From the NCBI GenBank assembly GCA_022711465.1, contig JAKLEZ010000005.1, forward strand, positions 62,001 to 126,000: DNA of 64,000 nucleotides. The letters run 5' to 3'. Below, in pieces: positions 26,383 through 34,091 of the stretch (positions within the stretch are counted from its first letter, which is position 1; each line of letters starts with the position of its first letter). This DNA is from Planctomycetota bacterium (GTDB taxonomy: Bacteria; Planctomycetota; Phycisphaerae; UBA1845; PWPN01). The notes below the pieces were generated by a model. The model was given only the letters and a program-made list of their open reading frames with translations. It ran no database searches and was not told where the DNA came from. A program made the translations under genes and the position numbers.

Positions 26383-28142
26383 GACGCGGCCCTCAGTAAC
26401 TCATGGTTCGAAACGACCGGGGATTGCTCGATCACGCGGACGTCGCTGATCTGGCCCGCCCCGACATCCACGTATCCCGCGATATTGCCGCGATTGCACA
26501 TCTCCGCAACATCGCGGATCTGCCGATCCAACGCGCCGAGAAGGACGCGGGTGCTGATTCCGACCTCCCGGCCGGTCTTGGCCTCCTGCCGGCGCACCCT
26601 GCGCGCGGCCTGCTCGACCGCCTTGGCGACAATCGCCGGGGTGAGCATCTGGCGACGGTAGATGATCGTCGGCGTACTGCTGCCGACAACGTAAACCTGG
26701 AGCTGCCCGGGATCGCCGTTCGGCGCGAACAGGAATGCCTCCGCCTCCGAGACCAGGCGCTGTCGTGCGGCTTTCTCGCCGGGGTCGCCCTGGAGCGCGA
26801 TCGGCAGCCTGCTGAGATGTTTGGTGATCACCGAGCGGAAGTGGTGCCGGTCGAGATGGCCAAACCGCGTGACCTGGAAGCGACGGGTGAATGCACTGTC
26901 CAGGGCCTCGACCAGGTTCGTCGTGGCGATCACGATCAGGTGCTTGTCGGCAAGGTCTTTCCGCGTCGGATCGACCTTGGCCAGCAGGCCGCTGCAGAGC
27001 CGTGAGTACACCGCCTCGTTGTCGGCGTCGTTCACCGACCGCCGTCGGGCAAGGGCATCTATCTCCTCGAGTATCACGATGCAGGGCAGATGATAGAACT
27101 TGCCGTTGAGTTCCACGGGCTCGCCGGCCATCTGCTCGGCCTCCGAGAACAGTCGGTCGATGTTCTTGTCGGAGACCCCCAACAGGTGGCTCAACGTGGA
27201 AGCCGCATTCAGACGGAAGCACCGCGGCGGGAGTTCCTCCAGGGGAACGCCGCTGATCGAGGCGATCCGCTCATAGATGGCCCGGTGCAGAGCCATCAGG
27301 CTGTACGTCTTGCCCATCCCGGTCCCGCCCTGCAGCAGGAGCGTCGTGAGCAGCGGCGCATTCCAGCGGTTCCGCAGCCATTCATGCCGGTCGCTCAACG
27401 TCAACTCGACATCTTCGAGGATCTCGAAAATGTAGCTTGGTGGATCACCAAGATCGTCAACCGTCACACTGGGTAATGGCTCCCTGGAGAGGTACTTGTA
27501 GTGCTCGAGCTTGCTGCCGCCCCGGGGAAGGGCGTAGAACGCCATCTCCTGCCGGGCACTCACTACGATCTTCGCCCCCGGCTCCACCTCGCCGGCCTCG
27601 ATCTGATCGATCAACCGCTGAGAGGCGAGGAAATGCTGTCCTTCCTGCTCCCGGAGCGTCACGTCCACGTAGTCCCCCACCCGCTTGCCGAGAATGGCGA
27701 TCTCCCCCGAGCGATCACCACACGGCTGCGAGCCGATGATGGCCTTGCCCTCCCGGTCGATCTCGACCGAGTCGCCCCGACGAAGCCCTTCCGCAAGCTC
27801 CTCATCGGGAACCGGCAGCGTAATCGCCATGCCGTCCTGCAGCCGAACATGGGCCCGGCGCATCCCCCCTTTCTCTTCGGCATGCTGCAGGAATACACCG
27901 GATCGCGTCGATCCGCGCTGCATCTCCTCGAGCCTCTCCCGGTACTGCGCAGCGAGTTTCTTCGCCTGCTCGTTCGCCTTCGCCGCGGTCCCCAGCTCAA
28001 TCAGCATGCGGATCACGCTCAGACCCTGTTCGGGATCGTGGGTGATGATCTGATGAATCAGCACCGCCTTGTGCTCGTCAGGAACGCCGGCCTCCATGAT
28101 CAACTGCTTGAGTTCATCGGTCCCGGCCTTGTTCTTGGCCAT
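26379..28142 (-). CDS. ARC/Mpa-like AAA unfoldase
   Basis: 587 residues from the ATG at 28142, which has AAAGGAGG upstream. The order matches proteasomal ATPases of the ARC/Mpa group: a helical, coiled-coil-like part (residues 52-76), two OB-like beta domains (about 92-135, with LRRGDSVEI, and 143-207, with SGEIAILGKRVGDYVDV), then one AAA module. The AAA motifs are GGTGMGKT (272-279), IVILEEID (355-362, a Glu replacing the usual Walker B Asp), IATTN (405-409) and the arginine finger region DSAFTRRF. Such hexamers unfold tagged proteins for a protease chamber. Residues 465-500 carry an unusual insert. No proteasome subunit gene is in the window. It lies between the two ubiquitin-like sets. 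Confidence 0.82.
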   Translation of the reverse strand: MAKNKAGTDELKQLIMEAGVPDEHKAVLIHQIITHDPEQGLSVIRMLIELGTAAKANEQAKKLAAQYRERLEEMQRGSTRSGVFLQHAEEKGGMRRAHVRLQDGMAITLPVPDEELAEGLRRGDSVEIDREGKAIIGSQPCGDRSGEIAILGKRVGDYVDVTLREQEGQHFLASQRLIDQIEAGEVEPGAKIVVSARQEMAFYALPRGGSKLEHYKYLSREPLPSVTVDDLGDPPSYIFEILEDVELTLSDRHEWLRNRWNAPLLTTLLLQGGTGMGKTYSLMALHRAIYERIASISGVPLEELPPRCFRLNAASTLSHLLGVSDKNIDRLFSEAEQMAGEPVELNGKFYHLPCIVILEEIDALARRRSVNDADNEAVYSRLCSGLLAKVDPTRKDLADKHLIVIATTNLVEALDSAFTRRFQVTRFGHLDRHHFRSVITKHLSRLPIALQGDPGEKAARQRLVSEAEAFLFAPNGDPGQLQVYVVGSSTPTIIYRRQMLTPAIVAKAVEQAARRVRRQEAKTGREVGISTRVLLGALDRQIRDVAEMCNRGNIAGYVDVGAGQISDVRVIEQSPVVSNHELLRAAS

Positions 28143-28254
28143 GTGGCCCTCCTTTCGCAGGGGCAACTCGGCGTGGTTCCCCCAGACTGGCGACCGCACC
28201 AGGCCGCCCCTACGCCTGGCAATCCCGGCCCTCGCTTCCCAGGCGAGGCACCGA

Positions 28255-29418
28255 TCAAGCCGGCCCGATGCATCCCGCCACGTACAGCTCCGGGTCAAAA
28301 GACTCGATGACATAGTACGGCCGCTCCGCAAGCTGGCCGTCGCGAAGCGTGAAGCAGCCATGGCGCGGTCCACGGCGGTCAAACCCGTAGATCAGACAAA
28401 CCTGAAACGGCAAGCGGCCCCCAAAGACGGCGCGATGCCAGTCTCGATCATCCGGCGAGGGTGCCGCATTGTGCCGGCTGCACGGGTGGGCGGTATCAGC
28501 GCAATGCTCGCAGGGAGGCGTCTCCACGAACAGCACCCGGTCAAACGGGTGACCGTGGCACTGACCGATGAAACGCTCGGCAGGGCAGACCTCCTGCCTT
28601 CGCCGAATGACCTGCTGGATGCACGCCCATGTGACCCCGGAAAACGTGAGCCGGGCAGCCCTCGACTCGACATCCCAGAGCTTCAGGCACTCCGTGATGA
28701 CCACGCCGAATTCTCCGGTCTCCGGACACCGCACGGGACAGCCCAACAGGGCCGCACCGGTCTCAATCGGCGGGTTCTCGCCGGCTCCGCGACGGGAATA
28801 GGTTTCACATCGATCGAGGACCGCCTTCGGAAAAAAGACCGGCGCGTCCGTCGACACGTCCATCGTCTCCGCGTGCTCGCCGACGCGCTGCGCACCGTCA
28901 ACGAGCTCCCCGATCGGCACCTCCAGGTACCGCAAGGGCGTTTCCGCCGCACTCACCCGGAAGGGGCCATCCGACTTCGGCTCAGCCCTCGGCCGCCCCT
29001 CCGCCACCCGCCGGGCATGAAGCTCGTACGCGTGGCTCGCGGCGCACCGGGGCTCAACGCTCAACGCGATCCGGCGGGCAACGTGTCGTATCGCCGTGAT
29101 CGTGAACCGCCGCTCGGCCTCCTGTCCGCCCCGATCCTGCGAACGTAAAGAGAAGCCCGAACACCGACCGCCCTCCTCGGCGATGTGCGGCACGAGCTCG
29201 GATACGACCGCATCGAGCGGAAGCAGATGGTTGCGGCGCAGAAACGCCTCGAACCAGAACTCCGATCGATGGTCGGCCAGATCCATGAACGGATCGATGT
29301 AGTCCCAGCCCGTGCCGACCGAGCCGTCCTGACGCCGCACCGCCACCTTCACCGTCAGTATCCACTTCGCCGCGCCGACCCGTCGGCCGCGACGCCCCCC
29401 GAGAGTCCTGCTCACCAT
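28255..29418 (-). CDS. JAB/MPN+ metalloprotease with Cys/His insert (first set)
   Basis: 387 residues from the ATG at 29418, with GGAGA upstream. The C-terminal half is a JAB domain: Glu219 in PPIETGAALLG, the strand ARLTFSGVTWACIQQ, then RFIGQCHGHPFD with His288 and His290. The Ser and Asp of the JAMM motif come late, in APSPDDRDWH (Ser321, Asp324), because about 30 residues are inserted between. That insert contains Cys303, Cys306, His311 and Cys313 (PPCEHCADTAHPC), enough for an extra structural zinc. Residues 1-200 are an N-terminal region of unknown fold. It follows the Gly-Gly ubiquitin-like gene, so removal of that tag from targets is the likely role. Confidence 0.8.
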   Translation of the reverse strand: MVSRTLGGRRGRRVGAAKWILTVKVAVRRQDGSVGTGWDYIDPFMDLADHRSEFWFEAFLRRNHLLPLDAVVSELVPHIAEEGGRCSGFSLRSQDRGGQEAERRFTITAIRHVARRIALSVEPRCAASHAYELHARRVAEGRPRAEPKSDGPFRVSAAETPLRYLEVPIGELVDGAQRVGEHAETMDVSTDAPVFFPKAVLDRCETYSRRGAGENPPIETGAALLGCPVRCPETGEFGVVITECLKLWDVESRAARLTFSGVTWACIQQVIRRRQEVCPAERFIGQCHGHPFDRVLFVETPPCEHCADTAHPCSRHNAAPSPDDRDWHRAVFGGRLPFQVCLIYGFDRRGPRHGCFTLRDGQLAERPYYVIESFDPELYVAGCIGPA

Positions 29419-29535
29419 GATGCGGTCTCCGAACACCAGCCATGAAGCACCCGCCACCGAGTGCGGATTAGATGGCGTTGCGGAGACACTCCATCGGGGC
29501 GTGCCCCCGCCCCACCGCGTCCGACCCGACGTGTT

Positions 29536-29862
29536 CTATCCGCCCCGCGGGCCCCAACAGCCCAGATGGGCGTTCGGCACCACCGTGAGTTCCTCCTGCT
29601 GCTCGGCCCCGACCGCCTCTCCAATGGTGGCGTTGGGGGGCACCAGCTGGGTGTCGTCCCGCCGGAGACTGACCGGTTGGTTCTCAGGGATGCCGAGCTC
29701 CCGCGCAGCCGCGCGCAGGACCCGCGCCGCGGGCGTGTCCGGCCGCACCTCGCTGAGGTTGACGCGGCGGCTGCCGGTCACGTCGACGAATCTCAGGTTG
29801 AGAAGCTGCGGCCCCGCGCCGCTCAACGCCTGCGCCGGCAATGTGCCCAGATCATCTTTCAT
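29536..29862 (-). CDS. Ubiquitin-like protein ending in Gly-Gly (first set)
   Basis: 108 residues. The start at 29862 has AGGAGG eight bases upstream and overlaps the preceding stop by four bases. Residues 1-18 form a flexible leader. Residues 20-97 show the beta-grasp pattern: LLNLRFVDVTGSRRVNLSEV as two strands, the helix AARVLRAAARELGI, PVSLRRDDTQLV as a strand pair, ATIGEAV as a short turn, and ELTVVPNAHLG as the last strand. The protein ends in GCWGPRGG, so Gly107 and Gly108 are already exposed and no maturation cut is needed for E1 adenylation. It is encoded with an E1, E2, RING and JAB, and is therefore the probable tag of the first set. Confidence 0.85.
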   Translation of the reverse strand: MKDDLGTLPAQALSGAGPQLLNLRFVDVTGSRRVNLSEVRPDTPAARVLRAAARELGIPENQPVSLRRDDTQLVPPNATIGEAVGAEQQEELTVVPNAHLGCWGPRGG

Positions 29863-30695
29863 GGGATGTACCTCCTCTCGAAACGTACGAAACCCGCCGG
29901 GATCAATTCCAACGCCTCGCTCCACACGCGGGCGTCGGCAATCAAGGTCGCCACGGGCACGATGTTCGCGACCACGCGTCGCAAACAGGTGAGACTTCGC
30001 ATCAGCAGACAGGCTTCCAGAAAGTCATGATCCGCCCTGGTGAGATCCACCTCCGCATAGCAGGCGGGTGCGGCGCCGGGTTCCCAGTGGATCCGAACGA
30101 GGCGATACTGCGTCTGAGCGTCAACCAGGATGTGGCTTAGCCATCTCCGCCGATTCTCAGATAGATCGTCGGGGATGATCCGCAGGATCTCGAATCGAAG
30201 GGCGAGCCAGCCGCGATCGACTGCATGCACGATCTCGCCCTGGCAGACATGTCCGTCACAGCAGACCGTGAGAGCATCCTTCGGCATCCATCCCTGCACG
30301 ACTTCCAGCGGGGGTGGCCGCCACCCGGCCCCGGAACGCTCGTTCTTGGCCGTCTCCAGGGCCCACAGAACCGCCGCTTTGAGGTGCTCAGCGCCGGCAC
30401 CTCCCAATACCCCCGCCTCGGAGAGGTCGGGCAACGGGATGTCCGCGATCAGACGCGCCGCCTCACCATCACGAATCAGCTTCCAGGGCCCGGGGGTGCT
30501 CGTTGGCTCCAGTACGTTCCCAGACTGGGAACAACCTCGTGACACCAGTGTCGCCCACATGCCATCCAAACACAGGTCAAGGTCGTTTCGTTCATAGGCC
30601 GCATGCTCGCCGGCGAAGCCATGACCGTCATCGCCCGACCGGGCAAAACCCATTGCCTCAATCACCGTGTCCAGCGGATACTGCAGGGCGTTCAT
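29859..30695 (-). CDS. YbjN/type III chaperone-like protein of the Ubl operon
   Basis: 278 residues from the ATG at 30695, with GGAGGAG upstream. The C-terminal 120 residues (from GWLALRFEILRIIPDD through RLVRIHWEPGAAPACYAEVDL to the helix FLEACLLMRSLTCLRRVV) have the strand-helix order of the YbjN/type III secretion chaperone-like fold, a clamp that holds flexible peptides. The N-terminal half contains FAGEHAAYERND and a two-Cys strand, TVCCDGHVCQGE, and is not recognised. It is coupled by ATGA overlaps on both sides, to the E2-like gene before and the ubiquitin-like gene after, which suggests it works with those two proteins. It may be a chaperone or an E3-like specificity factor; the function is unknown. 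Confidence 0.6.
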   Translation of the reverse strand: MNALQYPLDTVIEAMGFARSGDDGHGFAGEHAAYERNDLDLCLDGMWATLVSRGCSQSGNVLEPTSTPGPWKLIRDGEAARLIADIPLPDLSEAGVLGGAGAEHLKAAVLWALETAKNERSGAGWRPPPLEVVQGWMPKDALTVCCDGHVCQGEIVHAVDRGWLALRFEILRIIPDDLSENRRRWLSHILVDAQTQYRLVRIHWEPGAAPACYAEVDLTRADHDFLEACLLMRSLTCLRRVVANIVPVATLIADARVWSEALELIPAGFVRFERRYIP

Positions 30696-31354
30696 GGCGT
30701 CGCTCCTCCGCTGTACTCCACCGGGGCGAGGAACGGCGTACGATCCAGCGGCATCTGATCGCGGTGCGCCAGCCAGTATCGGGCGGCTTCCGGGTTTGCG
30801 ACCCGCAGCGGATCTTCGGGGTCGATGGTGACGGTCTGCAGCTGCAGGATGGAGTAGAGCAGCAAGACCAGCTCGGCACAACCCAACGCGGCCACGGGCA
30901 TCGACACGCTGGCATCTCCGAGGCACAGCCCCTGGATCGGGAGCTGGCCGGGGGGAGCCGCGTTTGAATGGAAGAGCGCCGGAGCGAAAACGAGTACCGC
31001 CACACTGTCCTTGGCGCCTCGGAGACAACCGTCCGTCAGGATGATGCCGAGTTCCGCCTGATCGGCGACGTAGATTTGACCGTCCGGTCGCACCGCGGGG
31101 CATTTCACTCGCAGAGCCAACGCGATGCGCAGCGCTCCGCTGGCGTCGATTGCCCTGATCACCATCCGGCCAGGCGGGGCAAGCTGGTCGAGCCTCAAGA
31201 GGTTCGTTACCTCGGCCGGCTTTCGCCGGCCCCACGGCGTGTTCCGGTCGTCAGGGCACGCTTGAACAATGCCCTCCAGAGCGACCTGTCGATCGGGACT
31301 CAACTCCATGGACCGCAGCGATGACAGCCGCCGCCGAGGCTCTTGCTTGGTCAT
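30692..31354 (-). CDS. E2-like ubiquitin-conjugating protein (first set)
   Basis: 220 residues. The core of an E2 (UBC) fold is readable: the central strand VLVFAPALFHSN with His129 and Asn131 corresponding to the HPN motif, then GLCLGD with Cys144 as the catalytic Cys thirteen residues on, as in the H-P-N...C-L pattern of eukaryotic E2s. It is followed by a hydrophobic helix (CAELVLLLYSILQLQ) and DPEDPLRVANPEAARYW, the counterpart of the P-N-P-x-D-P-L-N-x-E-A helix. The first 60 residues form an N-terminal helix and linker. It would receive the tag as a thioester from the E1-like protein, whose gene stop overlaps its start by four bases. Confidence 0.82.
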   Translation of the reverse strand: MTKQEPRRRLSSLRSMELSPDRQVALEGIVQACPDDRNTPWGRRKPAEVTNLLRLDQLAPPGRMVIRAIDASGALRIALALRVKCPAVRPDGQIYVADQAELGIILTDGCLRGAKDSVAVLVFAPALFHSNAAPPGQLPIQGLCLGDASVSMPVAALGCAELVLLLYSILQLQTVTIDPEDPLRVANPEAARYWLAHRDQMPLDRTPFLAPVEYSGGATP

Positions 31355-32613
31355 GATCCATCTCCCCCTTCAGCATCCTTCCAGGAAAGCCACGTGCCCG
31401 CTCCGTGGTGACGAATCAGTGCCCAGGACGCGCTCGTCGCCCCCAGAGCCGCGACGCGCCGATCGAGCTGAGGGCGTAGCACGCTTAGCGGGACAGCGTC
31501 GAGGGTGTGAAACGCATTCGTGCGGAGCTCGGCACCACAACGGCAGCGCCGGTTCCGGCGCTTGCTCCAGAACCGCTCGATCGGCCGTGGGCCGCAACGG
31601 GGGCATTCCCCACGAACCACGTAGCGGAAACCATCGCCAAGACCAAGCACGGCATCGCCGCCGTCACTGTTGATGCCGGAGGCCTCCAGCAGTTCGCGAA
31701 TCGCGTGCCCGCGAAGCGGCTTGGCGAGCGGACGACGCCGCCACCGAGAATGGTCTTCGATGCAGCCCTTGTTGCGATCAAGCGGAATGACTGCGGCGTA
31801 CTCGGGCCGGATGAAGGTCCCCTCCACCATGCAACTGTTTGGCAGAGGTTGGCCCAGACGGAGGACGACCTTGTTCATCAACAGTGCGCCCATGTGTCCG
31901 GCCAGCCCACAGAGCGCGGGGATGCTCCGCGTGACCGGTTCCTCTCGGCCGGCACGATCCTCCTCTCCGACCGTTTCGCACGAGAAGCCCGGCCCATCGT
32001 CCGCCGCCATGCCCAGCTCCGCCGGTGTCATGTTGCACGCCGGGCAGGCATCTTGTGGGTCACTGTTCGCGAAATACCGGATCTGGTATAGGCCGCTCGA
32101 GCCTTCGACATTGCAGTACATGACCGGGATGCCAAGATGCATCGCCGCGCGGGCCACCTGCAGCTCCGCTGATATCCGGTCCGTGCAACAGAAGATGAAG
32201 TCCGCGTCGGCTACGCGCGTGAGGGGCAAATCCTCAAAGCCGCCGGCAAACGCATCGACCCAAGTGTTGCGGCTGACCTCGGCGCAGCACTTCGCCACGT
32301 GGTCGGCCTTCCACCGGTGCAGGTCCCGCGGGAAAACCACGCCGTTCGTCAACAGGGATTCGGGCTTGTAGGGCTTCGGATCGGCGATGATAATCGCCCT
32401 CGGATCCTGCCGTGCAATGCTCAGGATGCACGATCCCCCTACAGAGCCCGCACCGGCGAGAATGACCTGCAACCGTCCCAGCACGCGGTCAGGATCGACG
32501 TCCGGCCGTGAGCCCAAGAAGGCCGGCATGCGGGCACCCCGTTCAGGGGTGGCCACCGACTTGATGCGCGACAACCGCTCAAGTCTCCTGAGCTTCGGTC
32601 GGTGCTCGGCCAC
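31351..32613 (-). CDS. E1-like ThiF-family activating protein with zinc clusters (first set)
   Basis: 420 residues from a GTG at 32613, chosen because GAAGGAG lies eight bases upstream and the previous stop is five bases away. The adenylation domain has ILAGAGSVGG (residues 51-60), Asp78 after the second strand, Lys102 in RWKAD, and FCCTDRISAE with Asp145, all at E1/ThiF positions. The DACPAC motif (Cys190, Cys193) and the later SCETVGEE and IPALCGLAGHMG segments match E1/MoeB zinc and catalytic-Cys regions; Cys235 is one candidate thioester Cys. Residues 335-360 add a second cluster, ECPRC and CRCG. It should activate the Gly-Gly protein with ATP and pass it to the E2. Confidence 0.85.
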   Translation of the reverse strand: MAEHRPKLRRLERLSRIKSVATPERGARMPAFLGSRPDVDPDRVLGRLQVILAGAGSVGGSCILSIARQDPRAIIIADPKPYKPESLLTNGVVFPRDLHRWKADHVAKCCAEVSRNTWVDAFAGGFEDLPLTRVADADFIFCCTDRISAELQVARAAMHLGIPVMYCNVEGSSGLYQIRYFANSDPQDACPACNMTPAELGMAADDGPGFSCETVGEEDRAGREEPVTRSIPALCGLAGHMGALLMNKVVLRLGQPLPNSCMVEGTFIRPEYAAVIPLDRNKGCIEDHSRWRRRPLAKPLRGHAIRELLEASGINSDGGDAVLGLGDGFRYVVRGECPRCGPRPIERFWSKRRNRRCRCGAELRTNAFHTLDAVPLSVLRPQLDRRVAALGATSASWALIRHHGAGTWLSWKDAEGGDGS

Positions 32614-32618
32614 GACGA

Positions 32619-33278
32619 TCACTCCTTCTCCGACGGTATCCAGATCAGCCCGGCGTTCGTTCGAATCGGCTGCTTGCACACCGGGCATACACCCGAAAGC
32701 GTCAGGCACGCGTAACCGTCGCGCTCCGCGTCGGCCGAGTCCGGTTTGGCGTTGTGAACCACCGCCGAGCAGACCGCACACTGCCAGACTTCCTGACCGG
32801 CGGAAGTCACGGTCTTGCACACCGGGCAAGTCGCGCCCGCCAGTGCCTTCCCGGCCAGACCCATGACCGGCTGCTCAAAAAGCGAAACGAACATCGGGTG
32901 GGCATTGCCGAATGCAAGCACATCCCGCATCGCCGCGATGGCCACGCGCGACGCGGGCTCGCCGTTGATGCTCAGCCGCTGACCGGGCGGTACGAGGATC
33001 AAGAGCCGCGGCGAACGACCGCCATCGAGAAACAGCGACTCGACGACGACGGTGTCATCTGACCACTGTCCCGCTTCCCTGGTCAGGATCGCGATCTCTT
33101 GCGAATGCGTCCGCAGATACGCCGGGCCAACGGGCGGCAGATCGAGACGGCTCCAGGCCCAGGCCGCCCCCGGCGGGCCCTCCCCTTCAGCAGCCTCCAA
33201 GGCCGAATCCCCGGTTGCGGTCGGTGCGGCGGGGACTTCCGTTAGTAGGCTGAACCATCTTTTAGATCTTTTCGCCAT
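32619..33278 (-). CDS. Prokaryotic RING-finger protein, candidate E3
   Basis: 219 residues from the ATG at 33278; the ribosome binding site is weak. Residues 150-202 carry an eight-ligand treble-clef pattern: Cys151, Cys154, Cys167, Cys170, His175, Cys191, Cys198 and Cys201 (ATCPVCK, WQCAVCSAVVH, YACLTLSGVCPVC). This matches the prokaryotic RING families known from ubiquitin-like operons. Residues 75-125, with LLILVPPGQRLSINGEPAS and then MRDVLAFG, resemble the last strands of an FHA domain, where the NG turn and the later D-x-L-x-x-G are typical; full FHA identity is uncertain. The protein is a candidate E3 that brings the E2 to targets. The E1-like gene starts five bases after its stop. Confidence 0.78.
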   Translation of the reverse strand: MAKRSKRWFSLLTEVPAAPTATGDSALEAAEGEGPPGAAWAWSRLDLPPVGPAYLRTHSQEIAILTREAGQWSDDTVVVESLFLDGGRSPRLLILVPPGQRLSINGEPASRVAIAAMRDVLAFGNAHPMFVSLFEQPVMGLAGKALAGATCPVCKTVTSAGQEVWQCAVCSAVVHNAKPDSADAERDGYACLTLSGVCPVCKQPIRTNAGLIWIPSEKE

Positions 33279-33509
33279 TGTTCCCAGCGTCCTCTTTGGG
33301 TACCCCCCATTCTCGTGTTCGGTGGCCGGTATGCAAGGAACCGTGGCGAGAAACCTGCCTTGACACGATCGACGATGAGATTGTGGAAAGATGCGTTGAC
33401 ACACCGGCGGAAACGGGCGACGCGCAATCTGCTGCGGGCGTCGTCGGGCATCGCCCCAGTCATCTCATTCCCGGCGGGGCAAATCGCCGCCCCGAGCCGA
33501 CAACACCTG

Positions 33510-34091
33510 TCAGGAGTCTCTAAGGCCTGGAATCGTGGCCAGGGCCTCTCCTCCGGCCACCGTGTCCGGCCTGCGTTCGATGGCAGGCGTCACCGCCGTA
33601 TCGTCAATGACTTCGACCGACGCCAGAAGCTGGCGACCACGCCTCGACGAGCCAACAAGAATGTCGGTACCGCGACCCGGCGGGCTGGCCGCGCTCAGAA
33701 TCGCCTTGAGCAGCGACGCGTAGCGTGCGATGGCCTCCTCCTGCGGGCCCCTGGGCTTCTTCCCAACCGGCGAAAACCGGGCCGTCAATTCCGATGCGAT
33801 CCGGGCATCCCCCATCAGGCCCCGCAAAACCGGGTCGATTCTTCGAGCCGTGTCCGACTCCATCTTGTCACTCAACACGAGCAGAAGGCGGTGCAGGAAG
33901 CGGGGAATCACTTGAAAAGGCCCCGATCTTTGGCCATTGGAGACCGATACGTACCCCACTTTCTCGGGGCCGTTGGGCAATCGCAGGGTGATGTGCCATT
34001 TCCGAACGCGGGGAATCGTTCGGTCAGCACGCGGCAGGGCAAAGAGCGTCACACACCCGATCAGGCAGTACACTGCGATGATGGTCAACAT
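33510..34091 (-). CDS. Membrane-anchored protein, first gene of the Ubl operon
   Basis: 193 residues from the ATG at 34091, preceded by AAGGAGG. One N-terminal membrane helix (LTIIAVYCLIGCVTLFAL) is followed by a short basic strand segment (RVRKWHITLRLPNGPEKV) and a mixed soluble part, with a helix PRFLHRLLLVLSDKM and a Pro/Gly/Arg-rich C-terminus. No known domain is recognised. Gene order makes it the first member of the run, 231 bases before the RING gene. With the FHA-like region of the RING protein nearby, it could tether the system to the membrane, but this is speculation. Coding is supported by the ribosome binding site and the membrane helix. Confidence 0.55.
   Translation of the reverse strand: MLTIIAVYCLIGCVTLFALPRADRTIPRVRKWHITLRLPNGPEKVGYVSVSNGQRSGPFQVIPRFLHRLLLVLSDKMESDTARRIDPVLRGLMGDARIASELTARFSPVGKKPRGPQEEAIARYASLLKAILSAASPPGRGTDILVGSSRRGRQLLASVEVIDDTAVTPAIERRPDTVAGGEALATIPGLRDS

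Noticed and set aside
22158..34091. The possibility that the region is a CBASS or Pup-proteasome locus
   Set aside because: No cyclase, Cap effector, Pup, PafA or proteasome subunit could be seen; the content fits a ubiquitin-like conjugation operon instead.
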